Origin: Prevotellaceae bacterium
Lineage (GTDB): Bacteria > Bacteroidota > Bacteroidia > Bacteroidales > UBA932
NCBI GenBank assembly: GCA_031266015.1
Contig: JAISBU010000059.1
Coordinates: forward strand, 1 to 43,988
Direction: 5' to 3'
Length of the DNA: 43,988 nt
The notes below the pieces were generated by a model. The model was not told where the DNA came from, ran no database searches, and saw only the letters and a list, made by a program, of their open reading frames with translations. Of the stretch, positions 25,903 to 34,944 are shown in pieces. Each line of letters begins with the position of its first letter. Within the stretch, counting starts at the first letter, position 1. The position numbers and the translations under genes were made by a program.

Positions 25903-26979
25903 ATGGCCAAAATAACAAAGAAATCCTTGCTTAAAGATACTGTTAATCACGTAGATATAGCAAAAATTAACGCTACGGCAATCGTAGATGCCATGCGCAA
26001 CATGTCGTTTGCCTCACGTGAAACCGCACGTGCTACCGACATTTTTCAAAAAATGGTAACCGATAAGGACTGCACCAACACGCTTACGCTAGCCGGTAGC
26101 ACCAGCGCCGGAGGCTGCATGCAGGTATACGTTGATTTGGTAAAGTACAACATGATTGATACCATCGTTTCTACAGGAGCCTCAATCATTGACATGGACT
26201 TCTTCGAAGCGCTTGGTTACAAGCACTATAAGGGATCGCCATTTGCCGATGATAAGGAGCTGCGTTCACTTTACATCGACCGTATTTACGATACCTACAT
26301 TGATGAGGAGGAATTACAGGCATGCGACAGCACCATTAAAAAAATTGCTGATTCGTTGGAGCCGCGCCCCTACTCTTCACGTGAGTTTATTTGGGAAATA
26401 GGCAAATGGCTAACCAAAAACAGCAAGAAGAAGAATTCACTTATTCAAGCTTGCTACGAGAAGAATGTTCCTATTTTTGTTCCCGCATTCTCAGATTGCA
26501 GCGCAGGATTCGGTTTGGTTATGCACCAAGTTGAGCGCATGAAAAAAGGACAACCCTACCTGACCATTGACTCCGTGACCGATTTCCGTGAGCTGACCGA
26601 TATTAAGATAGCGGCAAAAACTACCGGACTGCTTATGGTAGGCGGCGGCGTTCCAAAGAACTTCGCACAAGATACCGTAGTGTGCGCCGAGTGCCTGGGC
26701 TACGATGCGCCAATGCACAAGTACGCTATACAGGTTACCGTAGCCGATGTTCGCGACGGCGCTTGCTCTAGCTCTACCCTCAAGGAAGCTAGCAGCTGGG
26801 GTAAGGTTGATACCGTATGGGAGCAAATGGTTTACGCTGAGGCAACTACCGTAATTCCGTTACTAGCCAGCTACGCCTACCACAAGGGCGATTGGAAGAA
26901 GCGTAAGGCTCGTGAGTGCGCCAAAATGTTTTTGAGCAAAAAGTCTGTAGCAAAACCTGCTGCTAAAAAGAAGAGCTAA
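25903..26979 (+). CDS. Deoxyhypusine-synthase-like protein (probable polyamine enzyme)
   Basis: The protein has 358 residues. The fold motifs of the deoxyhypusine synthase family are clear: LTLAGSTSAGG, DTIVSTGASIIDMDFFEALG, VPIFVPAFSDCSAG and LLMVGGGVPKNF (NAD binding). The catalytic Lys is kept: SSWGKVDTV, Lys301, aligning with the Lys that carries the butyl group in the human enzyme. Bacteria lack eIF5A, so the protein cannot make hypusine in the usual sense. Bacterial and plant relatives transfer the aminobutyl group of spermidine to small amines (homospermidine synthesis). The neighbouring arginine decarboxylase supplies agmatine, a possible donor or acceptor. The tail is a Lys/Ala extension. 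The stop lies in the terminator stem. Confidence 0.85.
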   Translation: MAKITKKSLLKDTVNHVDIAKINATAIVDAMRNMSFASRETARATDIFQKMVTDKDCTNTLTLAGSTSAGGCMQVYVDLVKYNMIDTIVSTGASIIDMDFFEALGYKHYKGSPFADDKELRSLYIDRIYDTYIDEEELQACDSTIKKIADSLEPRPYSSREFIWEIGKWLTKNSKKKNSLIQACYEKNVPIFVPAFSDCSAGFGLVMHQVERMKKGQPYLTIDSVTDFRELTDIKIAAKTTGLLMVGGGVPKNFAQDTVVCAECLGYDAPMHKYAIQVTVADVRDGACSSSTLKEASSWGKVDTVWEQMVYAEATTVIPLLASYAYHKGDWKKRKARECAKMFLSKKSVAKPAAKKKS

Positions 26980-27012
26980 TCCCAATGAGCTTTAGCTTCA
27001 TTGGGATTAGCT
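26974..27012. terminator. Bidirectional hairpin terminator
   Basis: Perfect 15-bp stem AGCTAATCCCAATGA / TCATTGGGATTAGCT with a 9-base loop, between two converging genes. The stop codon of the DHS-like gene lies in the left arm. The T tract is short. Confidence 0.75.
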
Positions 27013-27034
27013 TTACGTTATCTACGCTATCTCA

Positions 27035-28000
27035 CTACATATACCTGTGCGGAATTAAATAATTCTTCACATAGTCCTCTACCCCGTCCTCCAACGAATA
27101 AAATGGCGCTACATAGCCTGCGCTACGCAGCTTAGCCATATCAGCTTCGGTAAAGTATTGATACTTATCTCGAATATCAACCGGAGTATCAATAAACTGA
27201 ATATTTTCGGGAATTCCCATAGCCTTAAACGTGCTTTTTACCAAATCCAGGAATGTGCGGGCACGTCCCGAACCCATATTGTACAAGCCGGACTTAGGAC
27301 GCTCCTTCATCAAAAAAATCATGGCATTGCAAAGATCCTTCACGTACACAAAATCACGCATTTGTCCGCCATCTGCATACCCGGAATTATGCGAACGAAA
27401 CAGCTTCATGGAGCCTGTTTCGCGTATCTGGTTGTAGGCGTGCATTACCACCGAAGCCATACGCCCCTTGTGATATTCGTTTGGTCCATATACGTTAAAG
27501 AATTTAAGCCCCGCCCAAAAGAACGGCGCTTTTTCCTGCTTCAATGCCCACTTGTCAAGCTCATTTTTAGATTTTCCGTAAAGGTTCAACGGCTCCAGCT
27601 TCTCCACCAGCTCGTGGTTATCTGAATAGCCACGCTCACCGCCTCCATAGGTAGCGGCAGATGACGCATAAGCTAGCGGAAGGCCGTACTCTACGCAAGC
27701 ATTCCACATTTGTTTGGTGTACTCCAAATTCAGCCGCAACAACACTTCCCAGCTGGTTTCCGTTGTGGCAGAGCGTGCCCCCATATGAAAAATACCCTGC
27801 ACATAACGATGGTTGTTTTTTAGCCATTCAAAAAAATCTTTCCGCTCAACCAGCGCAGAATATGTTTTATCTTTATAGTTCGCAGCCCTATCTTCGTGAG
27901 AGAAATCGTCTACAAGAACCAGATCCTTATATCCCTGATTATTTAGCTCGCCAACCAAGCAGCTGGCTATAAATCCGGCGGCGCCTGTTACTACAATCAT
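27035..28000 (-). CDS. hldD: ADP-L-glycero-D-manno-heptose 6-epimerase
   Basis: The protein has 321 residues, the normal length. VTGAAGFIASCLV is the NADP-binding Rossmann motif, with VLVDDFS after beta-2. HMGARSATTE is the family-specific loop, YASSAATYGGGERGY holds the catalytic Ser/Thr, and LNLYGKSKNELD carries the YxxxK pair. FFNVYGPNEYHKGRMASV and DFVYVKDL are typical of HldD. It makes the heptose precursor of the LPS inner core in the cytoplasm. It converges on the DHS-like gene across a terminator; mqnD lies 27 bases upstream on the same strand, so the two are probably one transcript. Confidence 0.93.
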   Translation of the reverse strand: MIVVTGAAGFIASCLVGELNNQGYKDLVLVDDFSHEDRAANYKDKTYSALVERKDFFEWLKNNHRYVQGIFHMGARSATTETSWEVLLRLNLEYTKQMWNACVEYGLPLAYASSAATYGGGERGYSDNHELVEKLEPLNLYGKSKNELDKWALKQEKAPFFWAGLKFFNVYGPNEYHKGRMASVVMHAYNQIRETGSMKLFRSHNSGYADGGQMRDFVYVKDLCNAMIFLMKERPKSGLYNMGSGRARTFLDLVKSTFKAMGIPENIQFIDTPVDIRDKYQYFTEADMAKLRSAGYVAPFYSLEDGVEDYVKNYLIPHRYM

Positions 28001-28027
28001 TTTTAGTGAGAATTAAAATTGAACAAC

Positions 28028-28843
28028 TTAAAGGAAAATTCTTTCCGGCAAAGACGAAATCAAGCCTTTCTTCACCGCCTCATTCATCAAAAACATTACA
28101 GCCGTCCGCCCCTCTGTACCCAAGCTAACCGTATTCGCGTTTACAAACATGCTAATGTGCCTATCAATTACGACGTCACTCAGCTCTTGCGAATGCTGCT
28201 TTACAAAGGTACGACTTTTCAGAGGATTGTTTAGCGCATACTTCACGCTACGCTGCATAACACGAGCGAAACGTTCTTGCACATCCGGGCTCAAGTCGCG
28301 AGAAACAGCAATACAGCCCAAAGGTATTGGCAGTCCGGTACGCTCTTCCCATATGGCTCCTAAATCAGCTAACAATCTCAAATTCAGATCTTTATAGGTA
28401 AAACGGCTCTCATGAATCAGCACTCCGGCATCCACCTCTCCCTCATTCACAGCTTGTGAAATTTCCGAGAACAATCTTTCTTCATAGTGGTGTATCATTG
28501 GAAATGCCGAGCGCATGAGAAATGCTGCTGTTGTATATTTTCCCGGAATAGCCACACGCTCACACTCCGATGGAGCGCCCTTATGTCGAGCTACCAATAG
28601 CGGACCATTTCCACGCCCCAAAGCGCTTCCGGCATCTACCACCAAATAGCTATCCGCAACGTATGCGCATGCAGCATAGCTGAGCTTCGTAATATCCGCT
28701 TTACCGGCAAAGGCTTGCATATTCAGCTCCTCCACGTCGGCAATATGTACTTCAAATGTCAACCCCTCTACATCTATCAATCCATGCAGCATGGCATGAA
28801 AAATAAACGTATCATTAGGACAAGGCGAAAAAGACAGCTTCAT
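28028..28843 (-). CDS. mqnD: 1,4-dihydroxy-6-naphthoate synthase (futalosine menaquinone pathway)
   Basis: The protein has 271 residues. MKLSFSPCPNDTFIFHAML is the hallmark N-terminus of MqnD, with the conserved SPCPNDTF loop. ADVEELNMQAF and DITKLSYAA follow, then VAIPGKYTTA and DAGVLIHESRFTY, the periplasmic-binding-like fold that holds cyclic de-hypoxanthine futalosine. It works in the cytoplasm, making 1,4-dihydroxy-6-naphthoate. Presence of this gene implies menaquinone synthesis through futalosine rather than the MenF-E route. No other mqn gene is in the window. It lies just upstream of hldD on the same strand. Confidence 0.92.
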   Translation of the reverse strand: MKLSFSPCPNDTFIFHAMLHGLIDVEGLTFEVHIADVEELNMQAFAGKADITKLSYAACAYVADSYLVVDAGSALGRGNGPLLVARHKGAPSECERVAIPGKYTTAAFLMRSAFPMIHHYEERLFSEISQAVNEGEVDAGVLIHESRFTYKDLNLRLLADLGAIWEERTGLPIPLGCIAVSRDLSPDVQERFARVMQRSVKYALNNPLKSRTFVKQHSQELSDVVIDRHISMFVNANTVSLGTEGRTAVMFLMNEAVKKGLISSLPERIFL

Positions 28844-29019
28844 TTTATTAATAATTTACAAATTACAGCTGACCAGCTTAAAACACCCACCGTATCATCA
28901 TTGCTGTAAAAGTCAACCAACTCGTTACATGCTTAGCATCTTAGCTGGCGGTATATTTCCAATATCGGAAGAAGCCCCGGTAATTCAAACAGCTTTATTT
29001 CGAGCTGACTTTTTCATTA

Positions 29020-30468
29020 TCAACCTTTTTTCCTCAATAGCAGCAACCCAAGAAATGTGAGTGCTCCATTAACAATTAGCAGCTCGAAACCGAATTCGTA
29101 ACCACTAAGCAGGATGGGTGATAGCAAGCTGAGCGCAAAGCACAGCGCCGGCGACAATATAGCTACTAGCGGCACCCACCTGTCATGTATCGGCATTTTA
29201 GTAAGCATACCAAAGGCAAACAAGCCCAGCAGCGGGCCGTAGGTATAACCTGCAACCCTGTACACGACGTTAATAATGCTGTCGTTAGCGGCGGCATTAA
29301 CTCCCAATATGAGAACAGCAAAAGCAACGCACATGCCCAAGTGCACCAGGCGTCGTTTTTTGCGCAGCTGGGGATCGTCGCTTTTTACTCCCAAAATATC
29401 AATAGTAAATGAGGTGGTAAGCGCTGTAAGAGCGGAGTCGGCGCTGGAGTAGGCAGCGGCCACAATACCGATAATAAAGAGCACTCCAACCACCGGAGGC
29501 AAGTATCCGCCGGTAGCAATTAACGGAAATATTTTATCGGGATCGTTTGGAAATGCGATGCCATTTTGCAGCATAAAAGTGCATAGCAGAACTCCCAGCG
29601 AAAGGAATAAAATATTGACCGGTAAAAAGGCCAACCCGTAGCTTTGCATGTTACGCTTAGCATCCTTTAAGTGCTTGCAACTCAAATTCTTTTGCATCAA
29701 ATCCTGATCCAATCCGGTCATGGTAATGGTAGTAAAAACTCCGGCAAAAAATTGCTTAAAGAAATATCGTTTGTCGTTCACCTCCGAAAAGAAAAATGTT
29801 TTAGAAAGTGCGCTTTCCGACATCAGGTTCACCGCTCCACTCAACGACAATCCCATATCCGAGGCAAGATAGTACATGCACAAAACCAACGTTGCAAGCA
29901 GCGCTGCCGTTTGCAGCGTATCTGTCCAGATGATGGTTTTGATGCCGCCTTTGTGGGTGTAGGTGAAAATAAGCAGGACGGTAAAAATAACGTTTATCCA
30001 AAATGGAATTTCCAGCTTATCAAACACCAATGCCTGCAACACTACCGCTACCACAAGCAGTCGAATAGCAGAGCCCAGCAGGCGGGAGATGAGGAAAAAT
30101 GAGGCGCCCGTTTTATAGCTATAGCGGCCAAAGCGTTTTTCCAGATAGGTATAAATTGACGTAAGCCCCAAGCCGTAGTACATGGGCAGCAGCACCTGCG
30201 CCACCACTATGTACCCCAGCACAAATCCCAACACCATTTGCACGTACGAGAATTGGCTCGCTCCCACCATTCCCGGAACCGAAATAAACGTAACGCCGGA
30301 TATGGAGCTTCCAATCATACCGAAAGCAATCACATACCACGGCGTTTTTTTGGTTCCCAAATAAAAATCATCGCTCCGGAAATTTCGGGTAGTAAACCAC
30401 GAAATCAGCACCAGCAGCAGAAAGTAGCACCCGATAATAAGCAGCACGAGGTATGGTGAAAAGGACAT
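29020..30468 (-). CDS. Sodium:solute symporter (SSS family)
   Basis: The protein has 482 residues and about 13 membrane spans. MIGSSISGVTFISVPGMV is the first SSS motif (helix 1 with the Na+ site), and SRLLGSAIRLLVV and GGIKTIIWTDTLQTAALLA match later core helices. TMTGLDQDLMQKNLSCK is the typical loop, and AAYSSADSALTALTTSF (with neighbouring Ser residues) is the Na2 site. The substrate cannot be read; uptake of a small anion, sugar or amino acid is possible. It is separated by 176 bases from mqnD downstream. Confidence 0.9.
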   Translation of the reverse strand: MSFSPYLVLLIIGCYFLLLVLISWFTTRNFRSDDFYLGTKKTPWYVIAFGMIGSSISGVTFISVPGMVGASQFSYVQMVLGFVLGYIVVAQVLLPMYYGLGLTSIYTYLEKRFGRYSYKTGASFFLISRLLGSAIRLLVVAVVLQALVFDKLEIPFWINVIFTVLLIFTYTHKGGIKTIIWTDTLQTAALLATLVLCMYYLASDMGLSLSGAVNLMSESALSKTFFFSEVNDKRYFFKQFFAGVFTTITMTGLDQDLMQKNLSCKHLKDAKRNMQSYGLAFLPVNILFLSLGVLLCTFMLQNGIAFPNDPDKIFPLIATGGYLPPVVGVLFIIGIVAAAYSSADSALTALTTSFTIDILGVKSDDPQLRKKRRLVHLGMCVAFAVLILGVNAAANDSIINVVYRVAGYTYGPLLGLFAFGMLTKMPIHDRWVPLVAILSPALCFALSLLSPILLSGYEFGFELLIVNGALTFLGLLLLRKKG

Positions 30469-30717
30469 TTAATGGGCTTTTAAATTTATTTGATTACAAA
30501 TGTAATGAATTAAAGAACAACGATGAAAAATGAGCTATTCTAACGGGGTGTATTTGACTACGTCGAACTTCGTTTCAAATTGTCTCATTGCGCTGCGCCT
30601 ACGGCGTTACACGGTGCGGCAGCGCGGTGCAAACTTGAGAAGCTTCGCTTTGCTCAGCATGACACACGCGCCAATCAATTGTAATTCGTCAATGTTCATC
30701 ATTATCGGCAAATGAGC

Positions 30718-30725
30718 TATATTTG
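30718..30725 (+). promoter_or_regulatory. TAnnTTTG promoter element before recR
   Basis: TATATTTG, 17 bases before the recR start codon, in the 274-base gap between the divergent symporter and recR genes. No good TTG is found at the expected distance. The gap holds a GC-richer stretch (30555-30665) without a gene. Confidence 0.4.
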
Positions 30726-30742
30726 TCTTTCAAATTACGCAA

Positions 30743-31375
30743 ATGGATGTAAACGCTCTACCGTCAAAGCTGCTCGAGGCAGCTGTAAATGAAATGTCAT
30801 CGCTACCCGGCATAGGCCGCAAAACGGCGCTGCGCCTGGTTTTGCATTTACTTAAGCAGCCCAGGGAGAGCGTTACGCAATTCAGCAACTCCTTTCTCAC
30901 CTTACGCAATGAGGTTAAAAAATGCAGCGTATGCAGCAACATATCGGACAGCAACACCTGCGATATTTGCAGCAACCCCCATCGCGACCATAGCACCATT
31001 TGCGTGGTGGAAAGCATAAAGGACGTTATGTCCATTGAGGCCACGCTACAGTACAGCGGCGTGTACCATGTGCTGGGCGGAATTATCTCTCCCATTGATG
31101 GCGTTGGACCTTCGGACCTTACAATAGATGAGCTTATGGAGCGGGTTGCAGCGGGTAGTATAGCCGAAGTTATCGTTGCGCTCAGCACCACCATGGAGGG
31201 TGAAACCACTGCATTTTATCTCTTTAAAAAGCTGGCGCTCTACCAGGTGAAGATATCCGCTCTTGCGCGTGGCGTGGGCTTTGGCGATGAGCTGGAGTAC
31301 ACGGACGAGATCACCTTAGGGCGCTCCATAAAGAACCGCACACCCTTTGAAAAGGTGTTTGGAGCCAGCAGTTAG
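30743..31375 (+). CDS. recR: Recombination protein RecR
   Basis: The protein has 210 residues, close to the usual ~200. The N-terminal helix-hairpin-helix is [15 protein letters not shown]. The zinc finger has four Cys: Cys61, Cys64, Cys73 and Cys76. The TOPRIM domain follows ([30 protein letters not shown]), then [18 protein letters not shown] and [16 protein letters not shown]. RecR acts with RecO and RecF to load RecA on gapped DNA. It stands before the moxR-bat operon, with 254 bases between; that gap has no gene. Confidence 0.95.
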   Translation: MDVNALPSKLLEAAVNEMSSLPGIGRKTALRLVLHLLKQPRESVTQFSNSFLTLRNEVKKCSVCSNISDSNTCDICSNPHRDHSTICVVESIKDVMSIEATLQYSGVYHVLGGIISPIDGVGPSDLTIDELMERVAAGSIAEVIVALSTTMEGETTAFYLFKKLALYQVKISALARGVGFGDELEYTDEITLGRSIKNRTPFEKVFGASS

Positions 31376-31629
31376 GGCAGCTTCATACCCCAAGGAGGTA
31401 AAATCCCCCGTTTTCAGAGGTTATTTTTCTAGTACTCAACCAACAAGCCAACCCAAGTCAAACCCGCTACGCACCAGCGTTTACCAGTCATTTAAACTTC
31501 TTTACATTGTTTATCACGAACTAGTCAAAAACGTTCGCCCTTATTAACAATACTTAACCACCTCTCAACCATAATATTACCAAATTTGCGGTATCATTTT
31601 TATATTTCGAAAATAATCACAAAAATAGT

Positions 31630-32625
31630 ATGGAGACAACCGTAAACATTAAGGAGCTTAACGAACGAATCCAGCAGGAGAGCAGCTTTGTAGACATTCT
31701 TAACATGGAGATGGCCAAGGTCATTGTGGGACAAAAGCACCTCACCGAAAGCCTGCTGATTGGGCTGCTAAGCAACGGGCACGTGCTGCTGGAAGGCGTT
31801 CCCGGGCTGGCCAAAACACTTGCTATAAACACGTTGGCGCAGGCCATTGACGCCAAGTTCAGCCGCATTCAGTTTACTCCGGACCTGCTGCCTGCCGACC
31901 TCCTGGGCACCATGATTTACAGCCAGAAAAAGGAAGAATTTGTGGTTAAGCAAGGGCCTATCTTCGCCAACTTCATTTTAGCGGACGAAATTAACCGCTC
32001 TCCGGCAAAGGTACAGAGCGCCTTGCTGGAGGCCATGCAGGAGCGTCAGGTTACGCTGGGCGATCAAACCTACAAGCTGCCGGAGCCATTCCTTGTACTC
32101 GCAACGCAAAACCCGCTGGAGCAGGAAGGCACCTACCCGCTACCCGAGGCGCAGGTTGACCGTTTTATGCTTAAGGTCATTATCTCCTATCCAAAAAAAG
32201 AGGAAGAAAAGTTGATTATTCGCCAGAACGTAGCCGGAAGTTTTCCAAAGCCAGCACAGGTGCTGAAACCCGAAGACATCGTTCGGACCCGTAACGTGGT
32301 GCGCGATGTGTACATGGACGAAAAGATTGAGCGCTATATCGTAGACATCGTTTACGCCACGCGTACTCCCGAAGATTACAAGCTGGGCAACCTTAAGAAC
32401 CTAATCGGCTATGGAGGTTCTCCACGTGCCAGCATCAGCCTGTCGTTGGCCGCCAAGGCATACGCCTTTATCAAGCGCAGAGGCTACGTAATTCCGGAAG
32501 ACGTCCGCGCCGTCAGCTACGATGTGCTACGCCACCGCATCGGATTGACCTACGAGGCCGAAGCCGAGAATACCACCAGCGAGGACATCATTACACAGGT
32601 GCTGAACGCCGTAGAAGTACCGTAA
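31630..32625 (+). CDS. moxR: MoxR-family AAA+ ATPase
   Basis: The protein has 331 residues. Walker A is GVPGLAKT at residues 56-63, and Walker B is FILADEINRSP with Asp119-Glu120. LATQNPLEQEGTYPLPEAQ is the sensor-1 region specific to MoxR, followed by the DRF motif. MoxR ATPases act as chaperones that load or activate VWA-domain proteins. Here the gene is first in an operon with a DUF58 protein and BatA-E, the standard Bacteroidota arrangement. No transmembrane segment. The Bat system of Bacteroides fragilis is linked to aerotolerance, but the mechanism is not settled. Confidence 0.93.
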   Translation: METTVNIKELNERIQQESSFVDILNMEMAKVIVGQKHLTESLLIGLLSNGHVLLEGVPGLAKTLAINTLAQAIDAKFSRIQFTPDLLPADLLGTMIYSQKKEEFVVKQGPIFANFILADEINRSPAKVQSALLEAMQERQVTLGDQTYKLPEPFLVLATQNPLEQEGTYPLPEAQVDRFMLKVIISYPKKEEEKLIIRQNVAGSFPKPAQVLKPEDIVRTRNVVRDVYMDEKIERYIVDIVYATRTPEDYKLGNLKNLIGYGGSPRASISLSLAAKAYAFIKRRGYVIPEDVRAVSYDVLRHRIGLTYEAEAENTTSEDIITQVLNAVEVP

Positions 32626-32688
32626 AGCACAATTCATAATTTTCAACCCTCAACGTTTAATTTTTAACCGGCTAAACAACTCAAAACC

Positions 32689-32877
32689 ATGGCCATTGAC
32701 TTCAAGCTAAAAGACGTGATACACCACAGCATCACCGTAAAGTTTTTTCCGGCCTTTTTGCCCGATGCGAAAAAACCCTACAACATTCGCACGCAAGCGT
32801 CGGCAAGCGGTGGTGGACGCCTCCTGAAAAACGTTCGCGCGATAAAGACGGATTTTACCGTTACCATACAACGATAA
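32689..32877 (+). CDS. 62-residue ORF, possible fragment of an HU-like DNA-binding protein
   Basis: It lies between moxR and the DUF58 gene and starts MAIDFKLKDVIHHSITVKFF. The stretch KFFPAFLPDAKKPYNIRTQ resembles the beginning of Bacteroidota HU-like DNA-binding proteins, which are about 120-150 residues long. After that the sequence turns to basic low-similarity residues and stops, so it looks truncated. It interrupts the normally tight moxR-DUF58 spacing. Coding status is doubtful. Confidence 0.35.
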   Translation: MAIDFKLKDVIHHSITVKFFPAFLPDAKKPYNIRTQASASGGGRLLKNVRAIKTDFTVTIQR

Positions 32878-33062
32878 GCTGTTCATGGGCATGAACAAAC
32901 TTAGTTACGTTAATCACTTAAAATTCAGTATTTTAACTGTGATCGGTGAATTACGAGGTAGAGACGCGGCGTGCCATGTCTCTACAGCAGGACGGCGCAA
33001 TGACGTGGGTTTTGGGAGACACTGCACACGCAAGGATAAATTGTAAATGGTCAACTGTTCAC

Positions 33063-33944
33063 ATGGATACCACTGAATTATTAAAGAAAGTACGAAAAAT
33101 TGAGATCAAGTCGCGAGGCTTGTCCAGGCAAATATTTGCGGGTGAGTACCACAGCGCCTTCAAGGGGCGCGGTATGTCGTTCAGCGAGGTGCGCGAGTAC
33201 CAGTACGGCGATGAAATCCGCAGCATTGACTGGAACGTTACCGCCCGCCACAACACGCCCTACGTGAAGGTTTTTGAGGAGGAGCGGGAGCTGACGGTGG
33301 TGCTGCTTATCGACGTAAGCGGCTCCCGCCTGTTTGGTACAACCGGCAAGCAGAAGAAGGATTTGATAACCGAGCTGTCCGCCGTAATTTCCTTCTCGGC
33401 CGGGATGAATAACGATAAGGTAGGCGTAATCTTCTTCAGCGACAAGGTGGAGAAGTTTATCCCCCCTAAAAAAGGACGCTCGCACACGCTACGCATCATA
33501 CGAGAGCTGCTGGAGTTTGAACCGCAAAGCAAGAAAACGGCGGTTTCGGAGGCGCTTATATTTCTTACCAACGCCATAAAAAAACGTTGTTCCGCCTTTA
33601 TTTTAAGCGATATGATGGACTTCTCTGACGATGGTCAAGCCCGCTTTGAGCATGCGCTGAAAATTGCCGCCAACAAGCACGACATTGGTATTATCAGAAC
33701 CTACGACCATCGGGAAACCACCATGCCCAACGTCGGCATTGTAGCGCTGCTGGATGCCGAAACCGGCAAAACGATGTGGGTGGATACTGCGCTATCCGCT
33801 GTACGAAACGAGTATGAAAGCTGGTGGAAGCAGACCGCCGCCGCCCTCAAGCAAACCCTGGCCAGGTGTAAGGTTGACCATGTAAGCATAAGCACGGCCG
33901 ACGATTATGTAAAATCGCTAATGGCGCTATTTAAGCAACGATAA
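33063..33944 (+). CDS. DUF58 protein with VWA-like fold
   Basis: Start chosen at ATG 33063 (MDTTELLKKVRKIEIKS), giving 294 residues, the normal length. A frame open from 32946 adds 39 residues without conservation. SGEYHSAFKGRG-like motif FAGEYHSAFKGRGMSFSEV and DEIRSIDWNVTARH are the DUF58 signature. VVLLIDVSGSRLF carries a MIDAS-type DxSxS (Asp84). In Bacteroidota operons this protein works with MoxR and the Bat proteins at the inner membrane. It has no membrane segment of its own. Spacing to the next gene is 13 bases. Confidence 0.92.
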   Translation: MDTTELLKKVRKIEIKSRGLSRQIFAGEYHSAFKGRGMSFSEVREYQYGDEIRSIDWNVTARHNTPYVKVFEEERELTVVLLIDVSGSRLFGTTGKQKKDLITELSAVISFSAGMNNDKVGVIFFSDKVEKFIPPKKGRSHTLRIIRELLEFEPQSKKTAVSEALIFLTNAIKKRCSAFILSDMMDFSDDGQARFEHALKIAANKHDIGIIRTYDHRETTMPNVGIVALLDAETGKTMWVDTALSAVRNEYESWWKQTAAALKQTLARCKVDHVSISTADDYVKSLMALFKQR

Positions 33945-33957
33945 GGATTACCTCAAA

Positions 33958-34941
33958 ATGAAGCTGATAAAAAATATTGTGCCGCTGCTGGTTATTTTAC
34001 TTAGCCACAAGGTGGCCACGACTCAAGAAATACTCATAAAAGCGAGCCTTGACCGCGATAGCATTTTGGTGGGAGATCAGGTGGACATGACGCTAAACAT
34101 TGCCTACAGCAAGTCGCTAAACTTTCTTTTTCCAGCGGTAGGCGATACGCTTATGCCTGGCGTTGAGGTAGTAAAGCAGGGTAAGCTGGACACCATTCGT
34201 AACAAAAAGAAGGAGGATTTAATTACCGTTGAGCGTAAGTTTACGCTAACCTCATTTGAGGCAGGCGTGATCTATTCGCTGCCAAAATTTCAGCTTTTGC
34301 TCAACCGCAATAGTAGTATCGATACCATTTCATCCAGTCAGCTTACGCTAAAAGTTATGCCTCCGCCCATGGATAGCACGTGGACTCCCAATGGAGTTAA
34401 GCCTCCCATTGAGTATCCCATAACTTTTGGCGAGGCAATTCCATACGTAAGCGGAGCTCTTCTGGTACTTGCCATCATTGCATTTGTGCTCTACTATTTG
34501 GATAGAAGAGCGAAAAACAAGCCGTTGTTTTCCAGCCCAAAACCAAAAGAACCTGCACACGTTATTGCCTTTCGTGCGCTGGACAAGCTTAAGGAAGACA
34601 AGCTCTGGCAGCAGAGCAAAACCAAAGAATACTACACCAGAATCTCAGAAATTCTGAGGGTATATACTGAAGACAGGTACGGCGTTCCGGCTATGGAGCA
34701 AACCTCTGATGAGATACTGAAAGCCATGACGGAGTTGAACTTGTGCAGCAAGGAGCAGCTTGGTAAGCTCAGCGAAGTATTCGCAGTTTCCGATCTTGTA
34801 AAATTCGCAAAATTCACGCCGACACCCATGGAAAACGAGAGCAGCTACAGCAGCTCCCGCCTGTTTGTAGAGCAAACCATGAAGATGGAAACAACCAGTA
34901 TTGCCCCAACAGAAGACACAACACCACAAGAGCAAGCATAG
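33958..34941 (+). CDS. Membrane protein of the Bat operon (BatD-like N-terminus, one helix)
   Basis: The protein has 327 residues, with signal peptide MKLIKNIVPLLVILLSHKVAT. Residues ~25-150 form a beta-sandwich domain like the repeats of BatD (IKASLDRDSILVGDQVDMTL). A single membrane helix follows at ~165-185 (VSGALLVLAIIAFVLYYL). The cytoplasmic C-terminal domain has HVIAFRALDKLKEDKLW and YYTRISEILRVYTEDRYGV, common to proteins between the DUF58 gene and batA in this phylum. The tail is Thr/Glu-rich. The stop is 3 bases from the batA start, so it is tightly coupled. Precise role unknown. Confidence 0.8.
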   Translation: MKLIKNIVPLLVILLSHKVATTQEILIKASLDRDSILVGDQVDMTLNIAYSKSLNFLFPAVGDTLMPGVEVVKQGKLDTIRNKKKEDLITVERKFTLTSFEAGVIYSLPKFQLLLNRNSSIDTISSSQLTLKVMPPPMDSTWTPNGVKPPIEYPITFGEAIPYVSGALLVLAIIAFVLYYLDRRAKNKPLFSSPKPKEPAHVIAFRALDKLKEDKLWQQSKTKEYYTRISEILRVYTEDRYGVPAMEQTSDEILKAMTELNLCSKEQLGKLSEVFAVSDLVKFAKFTPTPMENESSYSSSRLFVEQTMKMETTSIAPTEDTTPQEQA

Positions 34942-34944
34942 CGT

